Below, in pieces: positions 44,572-54,173 of a stretch of DNA of 64,000 nucleotides. Position 1 is the stretch's first letter. Every line of letters starts with the position of its first letter. The DNA is from Fragum whitleyi. Its lineage: Eukaryota; Mollusca; Bivalvia; Cardiida; Cardiidae. The position numbers and the translations under genes were made by a program. The stretch covers positions 61,461,020 through 61,525,019 of the forward strand of contig OX411548.1 of the NCBI GenBank assembly GCA_948146395.1, written 5' to 3'. A model generated the notes under the pieces. It was not told the DNA's origin and did no database searches. It saw nothing but the letters and a program-made list of their open reading frames with translations.

Positions 44572-44701
44572 AGAATCTTACGGGCAATTTTTTTTTTTTT
44601 TTTAAGATAGCATATGACATAACGCAAATCTCTTTGAGAATCGCGTGATCTTCAACATTATCCAAAATATAAAAAAATCGCTCTAAACCTAGAGAAAAAT
44701 T

Positions 44702-44797
44702 AATTAAGCTTCTGCAGTGATTCGAACCACTGGCTTTCGTCTTCTTTAGCCTTCCTCTTTTCATGTACAGTGACAAGTGCCTACTCACAACGGTGTC
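44702..44797 (-). tRNA. tRNA-like fragment on the minus strand
   Basis: Reading the minus strand, CCAGTGGTTCGAATCACTG makes a T-arm-like stem-loop with a good B box. An A-box-like TTGTGAGTAGGC lies about 55 nt upstream, and a possible anticodon arm pairs GGCT with AGCC. The long spacing suggests a class II tRNA pseudogene or SINE head. A functional gene is unlikely. Confidence 0.25.
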
Positions 44798-45414
44798 ATT
44801 TAATAGGTATTCATTATAATTCTTGATTCACGAAGTTAAACGAGACCTAATGGAGATTCCATGCGACAAACAGTCAAGCATGTAATTAATGCTAATAGAG
44901 GTTACGGTCAGTCATGTCAATGATTTCGGTCTATAACATCAAATCACAACAGTACCCAGACGACAATTTCTATGTATCTCAAATCTTTCAAGGTGCTGTG
45001 TCAACACAGTTCTCGAGTAACATGAAAATAAAGACCGGACAATTTCAAACCTACAACTATCGTCATTGATTGGTAAATCGACGAACACGGTTTAGTAGAG
45101 TCTGTATGTTGTAACAGATTTAAGTTTCGTTTAAAATGCATCCTAAAGAAAATATTTGAAATCGGTCCCTCTAATTTCGCACAAAATCATAACGGCCAAC
45201 CATGTAATTTTCCAAAATTTCGTATAATACCCATTTTTGGCGGGACCCTTTTCCATTAGTTCGTAACGTGAAAAATGAAATTATTTTTTTCCATGCGAAA
45301 TTTTAGAAAATTTACCGTATATACAATATGTGACATGACAAAAAACTTCAACAAATGCAAGACATAGTTTTATGCCATTATTCCTGTATAAATGATCTTT
45401 CTTCATTATCTTCT
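44798..45414. other. Relatively unique sequence
   Basis: No repeat family except the right end of the candidate element ending at 45321. Confidence 0.4.
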
Positions 45415-45470
45415 CTCTTCAAGCCACAATTTTGGTCTTTTTTCTATGAAACTTGGTCACAATTATTATA
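45415..45470 (+). mobile_element. Family G kernel fragment
   Basis: TCTTCAAGCCACAATTTTGG, then CTATGAAACTTGGTCACAAT is the G monomer kernel. The foldback element at 45471 cuts it off. Confidence 0.5.
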
Positions 45471-45625
45471 GGGATGAGTGTCTTTTTCACTGCGTTTATT
45501 GGGGTATAAAGTGCAATTGCCTTAGCACATGGCAAATAACGCCCGTAGGGCGTTATGTTTAAGCCATGTGCTAAGGCAATTGCACTTTATACCCCAATAA
45601 ACGCAGTGAAAAAGACACTCGTCCC
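45471..45625. mobile_element. 155-bp foldback element with TTATA target duplication
   Basis: The 63-nt arms 45471-45533 and 45563-45625 are reverse complements; the only difference I saw is ATGAGTG versus CACTCGT near the tips. The centre has its own palindrome ATAACGCCC-GTA-GGGCGTTAT. TTATA flanks both ends (45466-45470 and 45626-45630). The near-identity of the arms suggests recent insertion. It encodes nothing. Confidence 0.9.
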
Positions 45626-45630
45626 TTATA

Positions 45631-46690
45631 ATTGCAATCCCATAGATCGAAGAAACTATTAAAATACTCGGCCAAACATTAAAGCTTCAAGTCTACTTTC
45701 TCCGCGTAAAAATATTACACGTGTATTGTTTATATCGCTATCAAAGTGAAATGTCATAAAGTAAAACAAATGATACACAAATTAATGTCAACGTTAAAAT
45801 TGTAGAGGTACTTATGACAAAAAAGCTTGTTTCTGCCAAGTAAGTCTGTATTTTTAAACGAAAACGGCGTGGTCGGTCTTAGTTGAGAGGGTTGCTTGAC
45901 AGTCTTCGTCGACTTGCTGTTTTCTAAGTTTACGTCAGCACAGAATCAGAACTGCATGCTTGTTATCTTAAATTCTTTCGAAACTATCTTAATCTATAAT
46001 AGATTGAATAGAAATGTTGCGTTGATGATCGGGAACTAGATTAATTCGAGTTCCTACAACACAGGACTTGCAGATCGAAGTTCGGGGGTTTCCCGAAAGA
46101 CCTATTGCATTTTATACAGAAATAAAGTGCAATGGATTTTCCCACGTGATGCGATTTAAACCAATCAGAATTCTTTATTTTATTAGATTGCAATTATTTT
46201 AAGGTGACAAGGTTTATACCAAACTATTCCTAATGAAACAGAAATGTTTCAACGAAAAAGTGGTAAAATGGACCTTAATGCCAATGTCTTTATACTACAA
46301 GGGTAGAATAGTGCTTGATCAGTTTTGAAGCTACCTTTTATGTTCTCTGCTCAATTATAAATTTAGAAGAGCAATCTTAGGTGCACCTTGCCCTCTTGTA
46401 TTAATAAACAAGTAATTCTTTTTCAGAACTGGTAAATATCCTTCCAGGCTGAGGTAACTTTGAACACAAACAAATTAAATTCTGCTTCAGAATTCCAACA
46501 AAGGCAGTAGCAATATTTGCGAGGTAATCCCAAATATGAAATCACTGACATTATATAAGTTTAGAATCTTATATAGATTCATCTAAGTAATTTATACAGT
46601 GTTTAATTTGTTAAAAAAAAAAGAGAAAAAAAGTACATGAATAACTGACATTTGACTAGAAAAAGTTTCTCAGGCTGAACTTGGAGTTTT
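45631..46690. other. Relatively unique sequence
   Basis: ATTGCATTTTATACAG/AAATAAAGTGCAAT (46106-46135) forms a hairpin related in sequence to the foldback arm at 45517-45526. CACCTTGCCCTCTTG near 46384-46398 resembles a family G tail. An ATTAAA on the minus strand near 46601 could act as a polyadenylation signal for the candidate exon below. Confidence 0.35.
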
Positions 46691-46697
46691 CTTTTGT

Positions 46698-46779
46698 TTA
46701 ACACATGGTAACAGATGTAATGTGATCTCTGATCTTATTCTTCACCAAATATTTGTCCCTCTTGAAGGCACAGTTGTTC
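46698..46779 (-). CDS. Candidate 3'-terminal exon of a minus-strand gene
   Basis: On the minus strand a pyrimidine-rich tract ending TTTAATTTCCAG precedes an open frame. After one leading base it encodes 26 residues (NNCAFKRDKYLVK...TSVTMC) and ends at TAA (46698-46700). About half of the third positions are G or C although the surroundings are near 35% GC, which favours coding. No repeat of this window covers it. I do not recognise the peptide and found no matching upstream exon to the right, so the call rests on the acceptor and codon pattern. Confidence 0.3.
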
Positions 46780-46781
46780 CT

Positions 46782-47549
46782 GGAAATTAAATATAAAAAA
46801 AAAGGAAATAAAATTTAGTACTTATTTAATTCAGTACGATTATGGTTTAAAGTGAAAGATAAAGAGGAAAATGCTGAAAACTCTGTACTCCTTTTACTTA
46901 AACACAATCTGTTGTAGAATTCAATATTTTGGGAGACCATTTTATTTGTCTTTAAAGGACTTGAAGCTTCATTTCCAAACATAGGGGTTAAAAACGGTCC
47001 AATAAATTTGATTTAAGAGGCTAGAGACAAATTTGATTGTTCAAGCTTGAGTTCTCTTTTGTCTACGGTTTAGAGAAATTTTATAAGAAAAACAAAGACA
47101 GATTATTATATTTTTATTATATCCATCCTAACCCAATTTTATGCCCCCGTGCCATTTAAATGATTCATGTAGTCTGGCCAATAAAACTGCCCAAACAATT
47201 ACGTTTTCCTTAAACTAAAAACTCTCAACTAAATTGGTTTTTTCGGAAGCTTTGTACCAACGCTAATTGAAACCATAAAACATATCTAGTATCTCCGTCC
47301 AATAATTTTGTCCAGAAATTGTCAAAGTATATCATTTTGTTTCCAAAAGCATTTAGCTGACAGCTTGACTCTGGCATACATAGAACATTTTGGTCCCTGG
47401 TTGACCTTTAATATGCTAGCATCTAACATTGTGTCATACTTATCATACTCTCAAAGAAATTTTGTGGTGATTTTCCTGTCTTGTAAATACTGGGCACTAA
47501 CAAAAAGGATTTTTCTGTCCTGTTTGTATTTAGATCAAGGATTACATGT
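46782..47549. other. Non-coding or intronic sequence
   Basis: No recognised repeat. The 125-codon plus frame starting at 47308 runs into the SINE and has no recognisable domain. Confidence 0.4.
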
Positions 47550-47561
47550 ACTAGTTTTTAG

Positions 47562-47845
47562 AGCCCCCATCATAGCTAAGTTGGTAGTGCATTGGACTGT
47601 TAATCTAGTGGTCCTGGGTTCGATTTACGACAGCAGCACTCATCCTTTCCGACTATTTGTCTTCCACCAATGGGTTTATAATTAAAGACCTATGTTGGAT
47701 AGCAGCTATAGGCTAGTGTAGGATGTGATGGTAGTACTGGTGAGAGACATGCCAGGAATCTATTGTTAGGTACTCAGGTGCCATGATATAACTGAAAGAT
47801 TTTTTAAAGTGGTGTGAAACCCCATTTAAACAAACATATAAACAA
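47562..47845 (+). mobile_element. SINE family E, full-length copy 2 with tRNA-like head
   Basis: TAGCTAAGTTGGTAGTGC (A-box region) and GGGTTCGATTTAC (B box) are spaced as in a tRNA. The anticodon-arm-like TTGGACTGTTAATCTAG lies between. The body CTATTTGTCTTCCACCAATGG and 3' part GTGTGAAACCCCATT are present. The flanks ACTAGTTTTTAG and ACTAATTTTAG look like an aged target duplication. Confidence 0.9.
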
Positions 47846-47850
47846 ACTAA

Positions 47851-48420
47851 TTTTAGGCACTACTGGCTAAAGGACATCAAATTATTGTCATGGCTTCGTG
47901 TCCCTTGTATGTGAACTCCATCTTTAAAGATCTTTCTTTCCAAAAGGAATTGGCTTATTTTACCCAAACTTTGTAGCAATATTCTGTAAGTTATCCTTCT
48001 CTTAAATAGTTAGGTAATTTTGATTGGTCTACAAATAATATTGTGGCAGGGCGGAGCTTTTTTTCACTTCAGTCTTTAAAAATCTTCTCCCAATCACTCA
48101 GGCCAATTTGAACAGACCTTGTCTTGAATGTTCCATGCTTGACCCTGTAGTTAGATTGTTCAAGAAATTTTGAAAATCCATCCCCAAAATGTGGGTAAGA
48201 TAGGACGGGGCTTATTTTACCTTAAAATCTTTAATTTTCCCAAATTATTTAGCCAATTTCAATATAACTTAATCTGAATCTTCCTTTGATGAATTTTTAT
48301 TTTAATTTTTCCTGAAATTTTGTTTGTCACTTAAATATGGGTGTAAATTGGGTGGGTCTTATTTTCACTTTTGAATCTTTTCGCAAACCAAGGCAGTGGA
48401 GTGATTTAGGCTCTTATTTG
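47851..48420 (+). mobile_element. Decayed family H-headed element with G-like monomers
   Basis: TTTTAGGCACTACTGGC, then ATTGTCATGGCTTCGTGTCCC is a worn H head. The body (CTTTAAAAATCTTCTCCC, AAATATTGTGGCAGGGCGGAG) resembles the G-headed element at 29159 more than other H copies. The tail is not found. It suggests exchange of body modules between families. Confidence 0.5.
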
Positions 48421-48550
48421 CCCATTTCTGTTGTTTGTTCATTGGACAGTCTACAGTACACTGAATTCATTGCCATAACAACAAGGGGGCGGCTACTTTA
48501 GAATCAAATTTGTAAGAACTCTACTCCTATTTCTACTTGAAATTATTTTT

Positions 48551-48636
48551 TATATCGTCGATGTAATTCTAAAACCTCTTACTACAGCTTTGATGAAGCT
48601 GTAGTTATGAGGTTTTAGAATAACAACGACGATATA
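48551..48636. mobile_element. Hairpin MITE, 86 bp
   Basis: TATATCGTCG, ATTCTAAAACCTC and CTACAGCTT on the left pair with GAAGCTGTAG, GAGGTTTTAGAAT and CGACGATATA on the right around a TGAT loop, with a few mismatches. It is single-copy here. Confidence 0.8.
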
Positions 48637-48885
48637 ACACCTGCAGTGGACAGAAACCTTGAATCCAACAAAAGATTAAATTGTTGTTATGGGTTTGGCT
48701 CCAGTTTAACTTGTACATGTCAAGTCAAAATTAATGATTGTTTAATTAGCCAGGCTACTTAATGTAAAACAAAAGCATGTCAGCCGAGCTATGACAGTCC
48801 ACTGTTTACTGAACTAATTAATCATTTTATCAAATTACTTTTCAACGGTCATCTTGACCACCCTTTGGCCTTCAGATGAGACAAA

Positions 48886-49130
48886 TTTTGACTGCCTTGG
48901 TGGCCTAGTGGTAAATGCACTCTACCTGTGACCTGGAGGTCCGTGGTTTGAGCCCCACTTTGCTTGGGTATGTTTATGGGCAGAACACTTGATAGCCAGC
49001 CCCAGTTCACCCAGCTGTGAAATTGGGTAGCGGTGGGTTTAAACCACTGCCTTTCTCTCATGGACATGAAAACATCAGGATGGAGTGTTCGAGAGCTATT
49101 CTATTAGCTTAAGCTTTCGTTGCAATCAAA
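48886..49130 (+). mobile_element. SINE family F with conserved central block
   Basis: The head CTTGGTGGCCTAGTGGTAA (A box) and CCGTGGTTTGAGCCCC (B box) are tRNA-like. Downstream, GGGCAGAACACTT, then CCCAGTTCACCCAGCTGTG, then AAATTGGGTAG resembles a deeply conserved SINE central domain found across invertebrates (possibly the one named Nin-DC; from memory). The 3' end is uncertain. Confidence 0.65.
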
Positions 49131-49139
49131 CTAAAATAA

Positions 49140-49884
49140 ATTAGTATAAACTAGATGGGACAAATGTAGAACTGATTTCAAGCTTTTAATCTATGATGAG
49201 AAAAGAGAGATTGGTTCAAAATCAAGAAAGTTGCATACATTGATATCAATTTGTTTAAATTTAATATATCTGGGGTTATAAACCAAGTGGAAAACGTAAG
49301 TTTATCATTCATATCATTATCATTTTGTTGTGAAATTATCTAGGGAAAATCCTGTGAGAAGTCTCAATAATTATTATAAAGGACTGGGGTAATTTGAATT
49401 ATTTTTAGGAATGTAGATCTGTTAATTTCAACGAGTTTCAAAATTTTCTATGTAAGTCAACTTCAACAGGTTTGAAGATTTGTCATCTGAAAATGATCTA
49501 GATTGGCCATAGGGCATGCTTGAAAAAAAAATTCTCAACTTTTACAATTTGACAGATCAATTTATCATATTAATGACTGTTAGGTGTGGATTAAATAGAG
49601 TTTAAATGATTCACTCAGCCTCATTTTTCAAATTTAAGTGAAAGAAAAAGTTAACGGTTTCTAGATTTTAGGGTTGCCGAAAGGTCAGGTGTTTAAGTGA
49701 TGATAGATAGACGTAGGTGAAACCAATTTTTTACGAATTTTGCCATCTGACAAGATAATTTTTATCCTACATTAATTTATGCTACAATTAAATACCTTTG
49801 TTTAAAACTGGTTAGCCTTCTTTATTACAACCCACTACCTGGTAACTTTGCTAAATTGATTGGGAAACTGAAATGATTTACTTA
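49140..49884. other. AT-rich non-coding sequence
   Basis: No recognised repeat or exon-like segment. Confidence 0.45.
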
Positions 49885-49948
49885 TTTGTATGAGGTTTAA
49901 TGCCACTTTCAATAATCTTTGTAGGTATATTGCAATAATGGCAGTCAA
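49885..49948 (-). mobile_element. SINE family E, 3'-end fragment
   Basis: TATGAGGTTTAATGCCACTTT, CAATAATCTTTG and ATTGCAATAATGGCAGTC are the reverse of the family 3' end. Confidence 0.7.
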
Positions 49949-50019
49949 ATAAAATGAATAATATGTTGGGAAATCTGTTGAACTTTATATCTGTATAAAA
50001 TGCAATAGGTATTTTGGGA

Positions 50020-50063
50020 CACCCCCATTGCCCCCACCCCACCCCACTTCCTACCCCCCCAAC
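50020..50063 (-). repeat. C-rich tract, quadruplex-capable on the minus strand
   Basis: CACCCCCATTGCCCCCACC, CCACCCCACTTCC and TACCCCCCCAACC give at least four runs of four or more G on the minus strand within 44 nt. Confidence 0.75.
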
Positions 50064-50542
50064 CTGACGCACTACCAACTGCACTATGACGGCGGCAAAA
50101 AGGGTTTATGAATGTTCTTCCAATTAACATTACTATGTACTCTTTTATTCTTGGAAATGACATTACAATTGTTTACACAAAACTTAGATGGTTTGAAAAA
50201 AGTAATTTTATTCATCAACTGTTGCAAAATTAATCTCTAATGCAACTTGCAGAGCTGTTACTGCGTGACATAGTGTAGGAGAAAAAAAACATGATAAACT
50301 ATCGCAAGGCAAAATTTTTTGGTCTCCGCTCGCTGCATGAAACAGGCAAAAATGAGGAAATTTTCTAATAATGAATTGTATAGATATTGTATAGATATAA
50401 AGTAACAGGTTTTGCAAATGATGTCCCTTTATTTCATTTGCTCACTTACACTATATTCAAATAATGAAATTGACTATTTTCAGATGCCATGAAATGATCC
50501 TTTTCTTGCTGATCTTGATAGTCTGCATTGACCAGAAGAATA

Positions 50543-50612
50543 GACTAAGATCAGACTGCATGAATATGCAGGCTGATCTTAGACTGCACTATCTGTATAA
50601 AACATGCAGCAT
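50543..50612 (+). mobile_element. MITE family C, central and right part
   Basis: GACTAAGATCAGACTGCATG and AATATGCAGGCTGATCTTAG are the central palindrome; GCAGCATGATAATG is a worn right end. Confidence 0.65.
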
Positions 50613-51537
50613 GATAATGTTCAAATAAGAAATCACTACTTCTTAGTGTAAAACTGCATCTTACACAATTTTTAGATAAAATTGAGTTTTCAGGTTTGAC
50701 TGCCATTGTAAATTCATTATATCCATTTATAATTTAATAAAGTCAGCTTTTTTGCATGTTTATTCATAATTTTTCAATTCAACAAAAGCTAGCTTCAAAA
50801 AGTTATTTCTAAAATTCTGACGATTCTCTGCCCAAGAAATAAGGGAGAAAGTTATCTGCCATCCCAATTCTGATATAAAACAAATTTATTGGCTGACATT
50901 TCGCTTCAAGACGGAATTTTTGCTACTTTAAAACAAATGGAAATCTGTTTATTAACTTGAATGACCTCTGGCTGGTTGCTTGACCCCTGAAGAAGTTAAT
51001 TACTGTCATCTTCAGCTATTGTTGTAGATTTCACAAGTTTCCGTTGCTATGGTAACTAAATAAATTTGAGAAGTGAGGCATTATCTTAGTGGGATAAGAC
51101 ACATTTACATAGAAAACAATGGATTTTAGATGGTTTAGTTAAAATAAGCATTCTCTCGGTATTTACCTGTCTAAAGAATGGAATGAGGCTTCAGGTACAG
51201 GGGAAATTAGAATTGACAATCATAGGGTCTCATCAGATCTAGTCAATCATAAACTGAATTTGTTTCCCTCATGGCTTGGTGTTTTAGAACTTTTTGATTT
51301 TTTCAAGAATTAGAAATTTCATGTCTTTGAATAGCATTGCATCATATTGACATTTAAAGGTCCTGGGAAAGAAAAAAAAGAAGAGCTGGAGAAATTTGAA
51401 GATAAAAAAAAAAGTTCAATGTCAAGTCTGAAAAAAGCTTCTCCAATACTGGTTTACATAACAATTTGATGATTATGTAATGCCAGAGACCCCCAGAGTT
51501 CAGATCATATTCCAAGGTCGAACTTGTTACAAAAAGA
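50613..51537. other. AT-rich non-coding sequence
   Basis: No recognised repeat or exon-like segment; two A-rich runs lie at 51371-51416. Confidence 0.45.
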
Positions 51538-52061
51538 GCCTGTGCATGACATTTCGAACAATTTCAAATGTGCTCAAAGCAAAGATTCTGGCCAGTCTGT
51601 GCATTCGCACATGCTGGCCAGAATCATCACCATGTGATTTGTATATAAACAAGAGCACCGCCTACGGGTGCCTACGCCCGGCTGTCGAGTGCTGGTTGGT
51701 GGGAAAAAATCTTAGTTGAAAAAGGGGCATAATTTGCACAAAATGCATCTAGAGTTATCCCTCTTGATAGTATAGGTTGCTCTTTTTATGGTGAATGTGT
51801 GTGCCAAGTTTCAAGTGGATGCCTTCGGTAGAACCAGAGATAAAACAAAATGTCAAAGTTTTCGCACGACGACGACAACGACGACACGGAGGCTATAGCA
51901 ATACATCGGGTTTTCTCCGAAAACAGCCGAGCTAACAAGATCTCATAGTATCTCAGTAGACAGTAAGGCAATTTTTATTTTACACTATGTAGCTGTCTGG
52001 GCTGCTAAATGTTGGCACCTCACATAGATGTTAAATTGTTGGAAATGTCAGGCACATGCCC
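51538..52061 (+). mobile_element. MITE family D interrupted by family I
   Basis: The left part (51538-51649) has AGCCTGTGCATGACATTTCG, the hairpin CTGGCCAGTCTGTGC...CTGGCCAGAATC and ATGTGATTTGTATATAAAC. The right part (51934-52061) has TCTCATAGTATCTCAG, TGTTGGCACCTCAC and ATTGTTGGAAATGTCAGGC. A complete family I element lies between. Confidence 0.75.
51650..51933 (-). mobile_element. Family I element, full length, minus strand
   Basis: The plus strand starts CAAGAGCACCGCCTACGGGTGC (tail) and ends ACAGCCGAGCT (head). The subterminal copy GCCCGGCTGTCG near 51676 matches the head. A GACGACGACAACGACGACACGG run corresponds to the GTCGTC run of other copies. Read on its own strand it starts after a T and ends CTCTTG before TTT. 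Confidence 0.85.
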
Positions 52062-52115
52062 TTAAGACATAACACTTCTAAAGCTGATCATGCCATCGCT
52101 TTTGAAGACAGTATA

Positions 52116-52490
52116 TAGACTAAGATCACCCTGCACAGACATGTGGTCTGATTTCAGCCCTAAGCCAGAGCACAGTTGGTAGCATGTTAGACTGTCAATC
52201 TAGAGGTCTCCAGTTTTGTTCCCCGACTGCGGAAGCACTTGTCCTTTCCAACTATTTGTCCTCCACCAATAGGTTGATAATCACAGACCTATGTTGGAGA
52301 GCAGCTGGAGGCTAGAAAAGGACGTAATTGTAGTACTGGTGTCAGAAATACAGGGAATCTATTGTTCCAGCCACAGCAATATAACTGAAAGATTGATGAA
52401 AGCGGTATTAACCCCGATCAAACAAAGAATTCAAACTGATCTAAGCGTACTCTGCCTGCTTTGCACTTAATTATTGTGGGGAAAAAATGG
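52116..52490 (+). mobile_element. MITE family C interrupted by a SINE
   Basis: AGACTAAGATCACCCTGCAC, GTGGTCTGATTTCAG on the left resume after the SINE as ACTGATCTAAGCGTACTCTG, CCTGCTTTGCAC. The repeated CTGATYTMAG is the probable target duplication. Confidence 0.6.
52157..52428 (+). mobile_element. SINE family E, full-length copy 3
   Basis: AGAGCACAGTTGGTAGCATG (A-box region), ACTGTCAATCTAG (anticodon-arm-like) and CCAGTTTTGTTCCCC (worn B box) are followed by the family body CCACCAATAGGTTGATAATC and 3' end AACCCCGATCAAACAAAG. Confidence 0.9.
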
Positions 52491-52984
52491 TTCGAACATT
52501 TCTAATTTGAAAATAAGTTTGAAACAAAATTGAATTTGGGAGGGTAAGGGTTAACCGAGATCAGAAGTATTTAGAATAATCTTAACTTTTCTGCATTTAA
52601 AAGTTGTTTGAACCTTTCTGCATTTACAAATCATTTAATATATTGAAATTAATATGTATCATTCTAAATCAAAATTTTGTTTCTAATAAATGTCCAATTT
52701 TAGTGACATTCTACCTATATTGATAAGTTTTTTCCCAAAGAATTAGATAGAAAGAAGGCAAGTGTAGGTTAATATCAGAATACACATCTGTACATAGTCT
52801 ACACTGTCTGCAAAAGCTTTTTGTATAGAAGAAAAGACATGAACAGTATGAAAGGTTGTAGTTTGATTTCAACCTTTCTACAGAAACTGGTCATTTGATA
52901 TATTGATATTAAAGGGACATAAATAGGATATTTGAAAACTGTTTGTGGTTTAGATCAGCCCTTAATGAGTTCAGGTTCAATTCT

Positions 52985-53252
52985 ATAGCGCAGTTGGTAG
53001 CGTGTTGGACTGTCAATCTAGGAATCCTGGGTTCGATCTCTGACGGCGGCACTCATTCTTTTTTCTATTTGTCTCTCACCAATGGGTTGATAATCTTAGA
53101 CCTATGTGAGATAGCAGCTTATTGAGGCTAGGAAAGAATATGATGGTTGTACTTGTGAGAGAAATACCAGGAATCCATTGAAAGGTGCTTCAGCTGCCGA
53201 GATATAACTGAAAAATGTTGATAGGGGTGTAAAACTCCATTCAATCAATCAA
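52985..53252 (+). mobile_element. SINE family E, full-length copy 4 with clear target duplication
   Basis: TCAGGTTCAATTCT (52971-52984) and TCAGGTCCAATTCT (53253-53266) form a 14-bp duplication with one difference. The head TAGCGCAGTTGGTAGCGTG and B box GGGTTCGATCTC are well kept, and the tail is (CAAT)n. The tRNA region has a GTC-containing anticodon-like loop. It has the clearest boundaries of the family here. Confidence 0.95.
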
Positions 53253-53266
53253 TCAGGTCCAATTCT

Positions 53267-53677
53267 GATGGAACAAGGTGTAAATCCACCTTAGACACTC
53301 AAGAGTCCAATGATATCTCATTACCACGATAATTAAGTTAGTTTAGTTGTTGACCCCAGGTTTAGTTTTAACTCAGCATTGTTTTGCACCTCTGAGGGTT
53401 CGTAAATTATAAATGTCATTTTTAATTAGGACTTTGCTTGCTGAATTGATTACTTTCAATTTGCTTAAGAATAGGAATGTATTCATATACTGGTACTTTG
53501 TTAACAATGGAGTTTACTTCAAGAGAATTTATGAAAGCTTAATTCTTTGGAAGACTAAGTATATATTTGTATAATTAAATCAAGGGGTTAGAGCAAAACT
53601 GTTGTACCTGTCTATTTAAATAAGGCCTTTTAAGTGTTGACATGCTGTTTGCAACATTTACAAAGCTATGGCAGGCA
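53267..53677. other. Non-coding spacer
   Basis: A half family A-like sequence (GCAAAACTGTTGTACCTG at about 53593) is the only recognised item. Confidence 0.45.
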
Positions 53678-53766
53678 CTACAGTTTAAGATCAGCCTGCA
53701 CATATGTGCAGTCTGATCTTAGACTATACTGCCTGCTTTGTGCTTTATTATTGTGGGAATTTTTCC
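53678..53766 (+). mobile_element. MITE family C, central part
   Basis: AGATCAGCCTGCACATATG, TGCAGTCTGATCTTAG is an almost perfect ~32-bp palindrome, followed by CTGCCTGCTTTGTGC as at 52450. Confidence 0.75.
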
Positions 53767-54094
53767 GTATGAGTGATTTGAAATTTGAAAAAAAAGGAAT
53801 TTGTTTGAAACAATTTAAATTCAGAACAATGCAGGTTTACATTTTGACTGCAACTGTTATGAGTGGGGCCAAATTAGGACCTTTGGGGCATTTTGTCTGT
53901 ATGTTAAAAAGGATGTACAGGTGTCCAGGGGCCTAAAAGGGACACCATTGGCATCATTTTCATGCGTCCACATCAATAAGAATGGGTATACTGTTTCACC
54001 ATGGTCTGTCTGTCTGTCATTCTTTCTGTCTTTGAAAATTTAATTTTCTTATTTGATAGAAATTTATTCAAATTCAAATAAGTTGAACAAAATT

Positions 54095-54173
54095 CACGGT
54101 TTCAGTGCAACACTATTGTAAGTGCCTATAAATATACAGGCACTTACAATAGTGTTGTACTGACCCTTCAAAA
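54095..54173. repeat. Palindromic mini-element, family A' copy
   Basis: CAGTGCAACACTATTG, TAAGTGCCTATA pair with TACAGGCACTTA, CAATAGTGTTGTACTG. The arms are about 30 bp and almost perfect. Confidence 0.9.

Larger units (their letters stand above)
38041..45321. mobile_element. Candidate large element bounded by inverted TACGGTAAATTT ends
   Basis: The left end has TACGGTAAATTTCCTAAAAT followed by TTCG. The right end (45295-45319) has the reverse complement, CGAAATTTTAGAAAATTTACCGTA, with one change. Subterminal TTCCAAAATTTCG repeats occur at both sides (38159, 38201, 45217). The inside is relatively CpG-rich and carries insertions of families K and G and a SINE. I see no transposase. The ends could instead be two independent short copies of one small element. 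Confidence 0.35.

Noticed and set aside
47562..47640. tRNA gene at the head of a SINE
   Set aside because: A and B boxes are present, but it continues into the SINE body without a mature tRNA 3' end, and sister copies share the body.
47308..47685. 125-codon plus-strand frame
   Set aside because: Its C-terminal third reads through the tRNA-like head of a SINE, so it is fortuitous.
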